Shown here: one piece after another, positions 33,642 to 42,400 of the stretch | Layout: the number at the start of each line of letters is the position of its first letter | Position numbering within the stretch: position 1 is the first letter of the stretch | Notes under the pieces: model-generated | Told to the model about the DNA's origin: nothing | Databases searched by the model: none | Seen by the model: the letters and a program-made list of their open reading frames with translations, nothing else | Assembly (NCBI GenBank): GCA_910578615.1 | Contig: CAJTRI010000009.1 | Coordinates: 40,152-104,151 of the forward strand | DNA length: 64,000 nt | Origin: an uncultured Duncaniella sp. | GTDB lineage: Bacteria > Bacteroidota > Bacteroidia > Bacteroidales > Muribaculaceae | Reading direction: 5' to 3' | Position numbers and translations under genes: made by a program

Positions 33642-34958
33642 CTATTCAGCAAATCCGCTTCGGCCGGTGGCATCCAAATACTGGGCCTCCGACAACTTGA
33701 ATATTCCGTAGGCAGCTATATAGTCAGCCTTTGCCTGATGATTAAGCGTCTGCGCATCAAGTAGATCCGCAATGGTGCTTATCCCTGCCTCATAATATGC
33801 CTTGTTAAGTCTGAGATTCTCCTCACTCTGGTCTATGGCCTCGGATGCGATGGCCATCTTTCTGTGTGCGGCTGTAAGATTGTCCCATTTTTCCGACATC
33901 CCTATTTCAAGTTTCCGGCTAAGATCGTCAAGCTCTATGCGGGCATTGTCAAGGGCAAGAGATTTTCGTTTTATAGCGTGTGAGCCTCCCCACCACCCGG
34001 AAATAGAAACCGACAGAGTCACCATCACGCCTCCGAAATCGTGATTCTGGTTGAAGACATTATGATAGATCCATCCCGCTCCGACTGCGAGTCGGGGAAG
34101 GTTGCGCCCCACCTCTATCTTTTTCTCTATCTGCTTCGCCTCTACATTTTTCACGAGAAGTCTGTGATCGTTTGTCATAAGAAGCGCGTCTGACGAGGCT
34201 ATATACAACTTCCCGGGATAATCAGGCATAGAGTCAGGCACCGAGCATACTATATCCACCCTTGCATCGGTACCAAGACCGACCTGCTGGGCTATAAGCA
34301 TCTTCATAAGGTCGATACCGTTGTCAAGGTCTACAAGATCAGCCCGGTAACCGTTGCGTTTCAGCTCCACTTTCAGATAGTCGTTCATGGGCACCACCCC
34401 GGCATCAACAGCGGCTTTGACCTGCGCTCCGAGAGAGTCAAGCATGGTGATAGCGCTTTCCACAGTCTTTTTGGTGGTTTTAAGCGTTACAAGCTGCCAG
34501 TAGAGGGCTTCGGTCTGCAATACCACTTGGTCTGTGCTCTTGGCCTTGCGTATTCTTGCCACCTCCTCGCCCACCTTGGCAAGTTTGTTCCCGTTTATAA
34601 TCTGCCCACCCATAAACACCGGCTGTACGGCCCACACTCCGGCTGCACGGCCCTTGTCAATGATACCGACAGTGAAGAGATCAAGCACATTGTATTGCAG
34701 GACGTCGTGGTTCGAACGAAATGCCGAGAACCCGCCAGAGACCTCGGGAAAATATTTTGTAAAGGCCTCTTTGCGTGTCTCTATCGCCGCACGAAGGTCG
34801 TTGTCAGCCGTATGTATCCCCGCATTATTGACGAGAGCCATCTGCTTGCACTTTTCAAGCGTGAACACAGAGTCCGTGCGCGCAACCTGTGCAACCGATG
34901 TGACGGACGACATCATTGCGACAAATATGACGGTATTTGATAATCGAGTCATTCTCAT
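33642..34958 (-). CDS. TolC-family outer-membrane efflux channel
   Basis: A 438-residue outer-membrane protein with a signal peptide (VIFVAMMSSVTSVAQ) and the two repeats of the outer membrane efflux family. The first begins 'FTLEKCKQMALVNNAGI'. The second contains 'AYYEAGISTIADLLDAQTLN', the usual coiled-coil turn. It provides the exit duct for the RND pump encoded 16 bases upstream and is the last gene of the leftward three-gene operon. Confidence 0.9.
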   Translation of the reverse strand: MRMTRLSNTVIFVAMMSSVTSVAQVARTDSVFTLEKCKQMALVNNAGIHTADNDLRAAIETRKEAFTKYFPEVSGGFSAFRSNHDVLQYNVLDLFTVGIIDKGRAAGVWAVQPVFMGGQIINGNKLAKVGEEVARIRKAKSTDQVVLQTEALYWQLVTLKTTKKTVESAITMLDSLGAQVKAAVDAGVVPMNDYLKVELKRNGYRADLVDLDNGIDLMKMLIAQQVGLGTDARVDIVCSVPDSMPDYPGKLYIASSDALLMTNDHRLLVKNVEAKQIEKKIEVGRNLPRLAVGAGWIYHNVFNQNHDFGGVMVTLSVSISGWWGGSHAIKRKSLALDNARIELDDLSRKLEIGMSEKWDNLTAAHRKMAIASEAIDQSEENLRLNKAYYEAGISTIADLLDAQTLNHQAKADYIAAYGIFKLSEAQYLDATGRSGFAE

Positions 34959-34974
34959 AGATCTGTCGTTTTAA

Positions 34975-37900
34975 TCATAAAAGATGTGTTTCAAGCGGTT
35001 GCCCAAGCGGTTTGTCGGCCCCCTTTTGCCGTGACTTCATCATGCAGTAAGCAACCGGGATTACCGTGAGTATGAAAACCATGGTTACAGGAGTACCCCA
35101 GAATATCACAGCCCCCATAGGCTTCCAAAGGGCACTGTTCCCGGTCACCATCGGCAATACACCCATGGTTGCCGCAGCCGAAGTCAGAAAGATAGGACGC
35201 ATCCTTCTTTTCGACGCGTTCAGCACGGCGTCACGCACTGTCTGCCCCTGATTTCTCAGCTCTTCGGCATAATCAATCAGCACGATGGCGTTTCGCACAA
35301 GTATACCCATAAGGGACACTATTCCAAGCACACATGTCAACGATAAAGATATATCCTGCACAATAAGGCCCATCGCCGCTCCCGGAAGGCACAAAAGAAG
35401 AGATATGAGAAGCAGCAGGGATGTATCGGACTTGGCATAGTGGAACAGAAGGATAAAGAAGATTACAGCCATGGCCATCCCCAGTCCTGACAGGATACCG
35501 GGCAATGTATCCATCGTGTTTTCCCATTCACCTCCACGAGCGATCTTTACCTGAGACGGCAGATCCATCTTTCCGATACTGTCCATAAGCGCCTCAGTGC
35601 GGTCTATGACGTTCACATTACGCTGCACCTCTGAGATAAGTGAGACTGTATATACACCGCTCTCATGTGTCAGCATACCGGGATGCCATTGAGGCGTGAC
35701 TGTCGCAATCTGGCTCAGAGGCACACTCCCCGGCCCTATCACAGGCATAGGCTCCCCTTCCAGATCATCAGCGTTGCCACGGTCGGAACGGTCTGTTTTA
35801 AGTGTCACAGGAATACCATAATCACCTTCCCACACAGTGGCCACAGGCAATCCGGCGGAATATCTCAAAGCGAGAGTGGTCTCCATTATCAAGGAATTCA
35901 GCCCCAGGCGCTCCGACCGGGTCTTGTCTGGACTTACCAAGGCTGAGGCAAGCGGATTGCCGAGAGACGAACGCACATTTCTCAGTCCGGGGACATGCCG
36001 GGCTACGGAAACCACGGAATCAACGATATTTTGCAGGTCTGACGGAGCCAATCCCGAAAATTTAATCTGTATCGGATAATCGGCTGTCGAGTAACTGAGT
36101 TGTTTGAATCTCACGAATGCGTCCGGGAAATAGCTCTCATATTTCTCCGTATATTCGTCCAGCACATCTATTGTGGCATCATTGCTCTCGGTATTGACAA
36201 TGAACTGGGCAAAATCAGGGCCTCCGACCTGGGGCGCGTATGTGGCCTGGAACCTTGGAGAGGAACACCCGTGAAACGATGCTATCGACACCACTCTGGG
36301 GTCTTTGGAGAGAATCCGTTCAAGAGAGTCGGCTACCATAGTCGTGCGTTCTACCGATGTGCCCTGAGGCATGGATATCTCCACGGCAAACTGGTTGCGT
36401 TCGGCAATGGGCATCAGCTGGAGAGGACGCGAGATGAAAAGCCAGCCTCCGGCCAAAGCACACAGCACACCGACCGCGATAGTGGTCTTAGGCCAAAGAA
36501 AGCACTTGTCTATGATCTTGTTATAGACATTCTGCATGGAGACGAAGAAACTGAACTTTTTCTTCCCCGACTCTATGGCCTCTCTTTGAAGTTTATAGAT
36601 AGGTTTCTTGATGAGCCGGTACTGGATGAAAGGCACGAGCAACTCAGCGACAAGCAGCGACACAAACAGGATTATCGTCATTCCCCACGGAAAATCCGTG
36701 AGAAAGTCTCTGAACATACCTTTTATCGTAATAAGGAAAGGAAAGAATGTCACCGATATGGCGAGAGTGGCAGAGAAGATGGCCTTGAAAAATTCGGTTC
36801 CAGACCTCAGAGTCGCCGAATAGTGATCCATCCCCTCCGATATCAATTCCACATAGTCGTCTATAATCACCACGGAATTATCCACAATCATACCCAGCGT
36901 GACTATCAGACAGGCAAGGGTCACGGTGTTAAGCTCTATACCGAAAGCATAGAACAGACCGAGCGATATAAAGATGGCAATCGGTATCGTGGAGGCGGCT
37001 ATAAGGGCCACGTTGAACGGAAGCAACAGCATTATGACCACCACGACCGCTATTATGGCTACGATCAGCTCCACAAGAAAATAGTTTACCGAATCGTTGA
37101 CCACCACAGGCTGGTCTGTGATTTTGAACAAAGTGACACTTTCAGGAATCTCGTTCTTGAAAGCCTCTATCTGTCTGTCTACCTCCCTGCCCATTTCAAC
37201 TATGTTATATCCTTCCTTCATCTGCACGCTGAGAAGTATGCATTTCTGGAAGTTGTTGGTGACATAGCTGTCAGGCTCCGGATATTCCCTCCTCACCTCC
37301 GCTATATCTCCGAGCCTGACGACACTGCCATCAGGAGTGGAAAGAACTATCATCCCGGCAATATCGGCAATGGAACCGGCAGAACTGCCTACTATTATCG
37401 GCTGTGTATAATGTCCGTCGCGCAAGGCGCCTCCCGTAGTCTTGAATCCCTGTGCCAGCAACGTGGCACCTACCGTGGTTTCGGAAAGAGCATAATGTTT
37501 TAACTTCTCAGGATTGAGATAGACGGCAAATTCCTCTTTCTGCGTGCCGCTGACACTCATAGTCCCTACACTCCCGACCGAACGAAGCCTGTCACGAAGC
37601 CTGTCCATATAGTCGCCAAGCTCCCGATATGTCTTGTCATCGCTCTGCATGGTTATAAGCAAGGCCGATGTGTCGCCGAAGCTGCTCAGGGTCTCCACGG
37701 CAAGCACACCCGGAGGGAGTGTGAGCTTCACCTTATCCATCCCTATCTTGAACTCATTCCAGAACGGCTTGGAGTCTTCTACGTTATCGTCAAGTTCGAC
37801 AAACACTATGGCCATACCGGCTGTCACCCGGGAATGAGTCTTGGTCTTGTCCACCTGCTCATAGGAGAATATATAATCTTCAAGAGGTTTCAACACTTCC

Positions 37901-38130
37901 TCCTCTATCTGCTCCACAGTAGCACCCGGATAGGCAGCGGCTACCACACCCTCACGTATTGTGAAGGACGGAAACTCGTTCTTATCCATCTCTTTCAGAG
38001 CATAGATACCGAAGGCTATGAGGACGCATACAAGAAGAATCACTTCCTTCCTGTATTTCATTCCCGCCACTACCAATGCATTCGGACGGACGGGCGAACC
38101 GGGCTTGGGGTTGGATATATCTGATGCCAT
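34975..38130 (-). CDS. RND-family efflux transporter (AcrB/HAE1-like)
   Basis: A 1051-residue proton-driven inner-membrane pump. It has the twelve-helix duplicated layout with two large periplasmic domains. The TM4 relay region is 'LGMIVDNSVVIIDDYVEL' and the second-half counterpart is 'GILVRNAIVLIDYAEELRNQ'. The first helix follows a cytoplasmic Pro-rich start. It belongs to the divergent group of Bacteroidota pumps with AcrB-like ends but a short C-terminus. It is encoded between the fusion protein and the channel, so a complete tripartite system is present. Substrates cannot be read from sequence. Confidence 0.93.
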   Translation of the reverse strand: MASDISNPKPGSPVRPNALVVAGMKYRKEVILLVCVLIAFGIYALKEMDKNEFPSFTIREGVVAAAYPGATVEQIEEEVLKPLEDYIFSYEQVDKTKTHSRVTAGMAIVFVELDDNVEDSKPFWNEFKIGMDKVKLTLPPGVLAVETLSSFGDTSALLITMQSDDKTYRELGDYMDRLRDRLRSVGSVGTMSVSGTQKEEFAVYLNPEKLKHYALSETTVGATLLAQGFKTTGGALRDGHYTQPIIVGSSAGSIADIAGMIVLSTPDGSVVRLGDIAEVRREYPEPDSYVTNNFQKCILLSVQMKEGYNIVEMGREVDRQIEAFKNEIPESVTLFKITDQPVVVNDSVNYFLVELIVAIIAVVVVIMLLLPFNVALIAASTIPIAIFISLGLFYAFGIELNTVTLACLIVTLGMIVDNSVVIIDDYVELISEGMDHYSATLRSGTEFFKAIFSATLAISVTFFPFLITIKGMFRDFLTDFPWGMTIILFVSLLVAELLVPFIQYRLIKKPIYKLQREAIESGKKKFSFFVSMQNVYNKIIDKCFLWPKTTIAVGVLCALAGGWLFISRPLQLMPIAERNQFAVEISMPQGTSVERTTMVADSLERILSKDPRVVSIASFHGCSSPRFQATYAPQVGGPDFAQFIVNTESNDATIDVLDEYTEKYESYFPDAFVRFKQLSYSTADYPIQIKFSGLAPSDLQNIVDSVVSVARHVPGLRNVRSSLGNPLASALVSPDKTRSERLGLNSLIMETTLALRYSAGLPVATVWEGDYGIPVTLKTDRSDRGNADDLEGEPMPVIGPGSVPLSQIATVTPQWHPGMLTHESGVYTVSLISEVQRNVNVIDRTEALMDSIGKMDLPSQVKIARGGEWENTMDTLPGILSGLGMAMAVIFFILLFHYAKSDTSLLLLISLLLCLPGAAMGLIVQDISLSLTCVLGIVSLMGILVRNAIVLIDYAEELRNQGQTVRDAVLNASKRRMRPIFLTSAAATMGVLPMVTGNSALWKPMGAVIFWGTPVTMVFILTVIPVAYCMMKSRQKGADKPLGQPLETHLL

Positions 38131-38156
38131 AATCTTGCCAGCTTATAATCAAGACT

Positions 38157-39230
38157 CTATTTCACGGTAGCCGAGACCTCGGTGCCGGTGCTTACCTTCT
38201 GCATACCGGCCACAATCACGCTGTCGCCACGGCTCAGACCGTTTTTCACCAACACTCCGTCTGATGAGAACTCGTCTGCCGTGACAAATTTCCTTACGGC
38301 CCTGCCGTCTTTGACCATCCACACAAACTGTCGGTTGTCAGATGCAAGGAGAACCGCCTGAGAGGGAAGTATGAAGGATGCGTCACGGGACTTCGTCCCT
38401 TCTTCTTTATCCTTAAAGACCTTTACTGAACCTATCATGCCCGGAAGTATCTTTCCGTCAGGGTTGGGAATACCGAACTTTACCGTGTATGACCGTGTCA
38501 ACGGGTCGGCTACAACCCCCTTACGACTCAACCGGCCTTTCACTTCAAGACTGTCGAGAGCGTCAAACGTGACAGCGGCCATACAATCATCGCCAAAATC
38601 CGATATCTCGTCTTCCGATACCGATATGGCTATCTGCATGTCATCTATATTCACGATTCTCATAACAGGCTGTGCGGCTATAACAGTCTGTCCCTCGTCT
38701 GACAGTTTCTCCGATACATATCCCGCTATTGGCGAGTGTAACGACGCGTCACCCACAGCCCGCCGTCCAAGAGCCGCTGCATTCTCGGCCTGTTTGAGCT
38801 TGGACTGCACTTCCACCCACTTGATATCCGGCAGGGCATTGGCATCATGGAGTTTCTTCATACGCTGATAAGCGTCTCTTGCCTCTTCAAGCTCCGCCTG
38901 GGCTATATTGCTCGCATTGACAAGGCTCTCGCTTTTCACCTGTGCCAGCAACTGCCCCTTACCAACCTTCTGCCCCACTTTGACATATAGCTTCGTAATC
39001 GTTCCGGGCACCGAAAAGCTCACAATGGAGGATTGGTCAGAATCCACCGTCCCGGAATACACCTTGCCGGCATACCCGGAACCGCCCCCGTCCATGACGG
39101 CAACATCCACTTTGGCGGGAGCCATCAACGTAGCGGTATCCTTGTTCCTGCACCCGCTCAATACAGACAGTGACATCACTGTGGCCGACAATGCCGCCAC
39201 AACGGACTTGGTTGAGTTGAAACGTATCAT
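38157..39230 (-). CDS. RND periplasmic adaptor (membrane fusion) lipoprotein
   Basis: A 357-residue lipoprotein with lipobox 'SVLSGC'. The ATG at 39230 (MIRFNSTKSVVAALSATVMS) is chosen over a start 35 codons upstream because it puts the signal peptide at the N-terminus. The lipoyl half-motifs 'SFSVPGTITKLYVKVGQKV' and 'SLHSPIAGYVSEKLSDEGQT' flank a coiled coil ('AQAELEEARDAYQRMKKLHD'). A beta-barrel and a membrane-proximal domain follow. It links the pump to the channel and is the first gene of the operon. No consensus promoter was found in the gap ahead of it. Confidence 0.9.
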   Translation of the reverse strand: MIRFNSTKSVVAALSATVMSLSVLSGCRNKDTATLMAPAKVDVAVMDGGGSGYAGKVYSGTVDSDQSSIVSFSVPGTITKLYVKVGQKVGKGQLLAQVKSESLVNASNIAQAELEEARDAYQRMKKLHDANALPDIKWVEVQSKLKQAENAAALGRRAVGDASLHSPIAGYVSEKLSDEGQTVIAAQPVMRIVNIDDMQIAISVSEDEISDFGDDCMAAVTFDALDSLEVKGRLSRKGVVADPLTRSYTVKFGIPNPDGKILPGMIGSVKVFKDKEEGTKSRDASFILPSQAVLLASDNRQFVWMVKDGRAVRKFVTADEFSSDGVLVKNGLSRGDSVIVAGMQKVSTGTEVSATVK

Positions 39231-39387
39231 AACCAGATGAATATACAGATTCCTATTCTTCTTGACCGGGCCATATGCCACGGATATAGATTTAAACAAG
39301 CCCGGCAGTTGTTTGGTTTCCACTTTCAATCGCATTCATCAACAAAAGATTACCTGTAAGAGATATCCAAATGTCAGAAAACATCAA

Positions 39388-39414
39388 CCCCCGGTATCAT
39401 CTCGACACCGGGGG
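39388..39414 (-). terminator. Terminator after the C10 protease gene
   Basis: CCCCCGGT (39388-39395) pairs with ACCGGGGG (39407-39414). On the minus strand the stem follows the C10 stop at 39449, and the flanks AACA/TGTT extend the pairing. Confidence 0.65.
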
Positions 39415-39448
39415 CTGTTGTTTCAGAATTTAGTGTGTTCTTAAAGTA

Positions 39449-42400
39449 TTACATGATTACCTTTATGCCGTTTACTATATAGATACCGGCCGGAAGCTCG
39501 ACAGAGTTTCTTCCCACTACGAGCGTGAGCGAAGCCACGCGTATGCCTCTGAGGTCATAGATGTCGAGGCTGCCTTCGGAGGCAGAGTCGATTATCATGA
39601 GAGAGCCAGAGCGGGAGATGGTGATATCACCGGCTGTAACAGCTTCAACATCCTTGATACCTGTGACAGGATCCTCGTTGCTGACGGCAAACGATGAAGG
39701 AGCGGAGCCATTGTTGGCCTTTATGTAGGCAGTGAAAGGATTAGTAGTACCGGGAGCCTCTGTATCGATCAGGCGGAACTCGCTGCCGGTCTCGTCAAGG
39801 GCATATTCTCCCTCGGCATAATCACGGACGGCATAGTTGCCGAACATCGAGAATTCCTTGCCGGAACGAACCATTGACTCGGTGGAGGGAGTGGTCTGCA
39901 CATCAAAGTCGGCAGAAGTGAGATTGTCACCATCGGCCACTGTCTCCGTGGTCTTGCCTGTGGCTGTGAACAACACATCAGATGTGGCTGACTCAGCCGA
40001 AATAGCGGCACCGTTGATACGGATCATGTAGGGCACGTTAGCCTCTATAACCTCCTCGTCTGTGAGGGTCTCGGCTTCTGCATCAGCAAAAGAGCGGAGT
40101 GAGACGGAATTCTCACCTTCGGCACCGATTTTGAATGCCTGACCGCCAACTGTCATTGACGAAGGAGTAAAGGGAAGAACGAGACCAGTCCAGTTGTCAT
40201 TCAGATTCTCGGTCTTGTGGCCTACGGGAACAGTGATTGAGATAGTCTTGTCGCCGAGGTTGAAGCTGCCGGGAGTATTGAAGGCATAGTCGGGCGAGAG
40301 AGTGATATCGCTCATGGCCTGACGGTTGCCGCTGGTGTTCAGAATCACATTGTACTTCTCGGTGAGCGCGATATTTGCATCCGATACAAAGATGAGACAG
40401 TTGGGGTTGATGCCGTTGAACGACTCATCATTGATACCGTTGGCGCGGGGAGCGCGACGGCGTGCCTCGGCAGGGGCAGAACTTGAACCGGCAATGGTGA
40501 TGCTGGTGAGATTGTTACAACCCGAGAACGCATTGGCACCGATCTGATCCACAGATGTGAGTGAGACAGATTCGAGCTGCGAGCAGTTGTTGAACGCATC
40601 CTGACCAATGGTCGTCACATTGTCGGGGATCACGACGCTTGTCAGGCTCTCCATGCCTTCGAAAGCATTTGCGGGAATCTCGGTATTCTCCATTTCCGAA
40701 AGGTCAAGAGTTTCGAGATTGTTGAAATTGTCACGTATGGCATCAAATGCCTCAGGTGTCACCTCACCACCTACGCTTACTGTGGTGATGTCAGATGCGC
40801 TTTCGGAATCCACTGTAACTATATCCTCCGATGTGAGCTTCGCACCATCAGCCGGAACAAGTGTCACGTCAACAGTAACATCTCCTTGGAGATTGGCAAC
40901 CGTGTAAACCCCGTTTTCATCGGGAGTGAGCACAGTCTCAGTAACTGTATATTCGGGATTGGCACCAATCTTGGTCATGACACGGCTTGTTGCCTTGACC
41001 TTAGGATCCATATTGTCCACTGTGGATTTAAGAACGAATCCATAGTCTTCTCCTTCCTTGAAGAGATTGGGTCTTGCACCAGAGTCTTGTACGAACAGGC
41101 TCATATCCACACCTCTCCATATATTCGATTCTTCCAAACCGACAAACTCAGGAGCCACTCCTTCCGGGAAATTGATATTGATGGCATAGTGGAACACCAC
41201 ATCTATTATGTGATCCTGCGGATACTTGGCAGAACCGGGCTGGTAGAATGGATCCGGATCCATCACGATATTGTGCTGACCATATTTGATATAACTTGAT
41301 GTATATGTAACATCTTTGCCATTGTCATAGATCTTATATGCAACACCGGGACGACGGATATGGGCTGTTCTGCTCAAAGTACAGTTAGGAAGACCCAGTG
41401 ATATGGAAGTAGCCTTACCAACTGGATACGGAATCTTGGTCAGAATAAACACACTTTCATTATAGTTGCATGCACGAGTAGGATCAATCTGGATATTGAA
41501 GAACACATCAGATGTCTTCTGACCCAAAGCGTTCCAATAGTTAGCCTTGCTGTAAGCGTCTTCGGCTCCTCTGGGAACTTCAAGAGTGATATTCGAGGCT
41601 GTCAGACCAAAGAAAGGGTCAGAGGAGGTCACCGGCGGCATAGAACCCTGCATAATGACCTTATTGAGCTTGACACAACCACTGAAAGCCTTATCTCCTA
41701 CATATTCGACAGTGGCGGGAAGTGTGATAGTTGTGAGATTGAAGCAACGATAGAAAGCATCTTCCGATATCTTGGTAAGATTTGCAGGAAGAATAACGGA
41801 TGTTAGAGCCGCTGTGGTAAAACCACTGGCAAAGGCATTGGTCGGGATGGCGTTGGCCTTGTCTCCGGCACCCTTGATGGTCACATCTGCAAGATCAAGA
41901 TCCTTAATGGATGCCGCATTGTCGGCAAACACTTTGAAATCTGACGAAGAGATCTGTCCGATTACTTTCAGACGTGAGATATTAAGATCGGCTATCTTGG
42001 CTGCAAGCTCGCCTTCACGCACATTCACAACCTGATATGCACCTTCTCCGGCAGGGTTGACCTGTATAGCGATGTCAAGATCCTCGGTCACGGCCGGGAT
42101 GGACAGGTTGGCGATAGCGACACCGCTGAACTTGACCACGCCGTTTACAGCGATGGAGATACGGTCAGCAACCGAAACGGGGGTAACCTTTATATTGAGA
42201 GGCATACCGTGGACAGCCTGGGTGACAGCGCCCTGTATGACAGCGCCCTGCACGGTAGAAGGCATGTTTACAGTATGGTATTTCACCTCGTTGCCAACAG
42301 CCTTGATACGGTCTGAGATACTGTCGTTTGCAGCGTTTACGAGGCGCCATGTCTTCTTATTATAAGAGGTGGCCACACGGACAAAGTTGCCTTCGCGCAC

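Noticed and set aside
36100..37503. 467-codon plus-strand open frame opposite the RND pump gene
   Set aside because: It is rich in His, Arg and Tyr with no domain, start context or promoter. It mirrors the codon bias of the strongly supported pump gene on the other strand.
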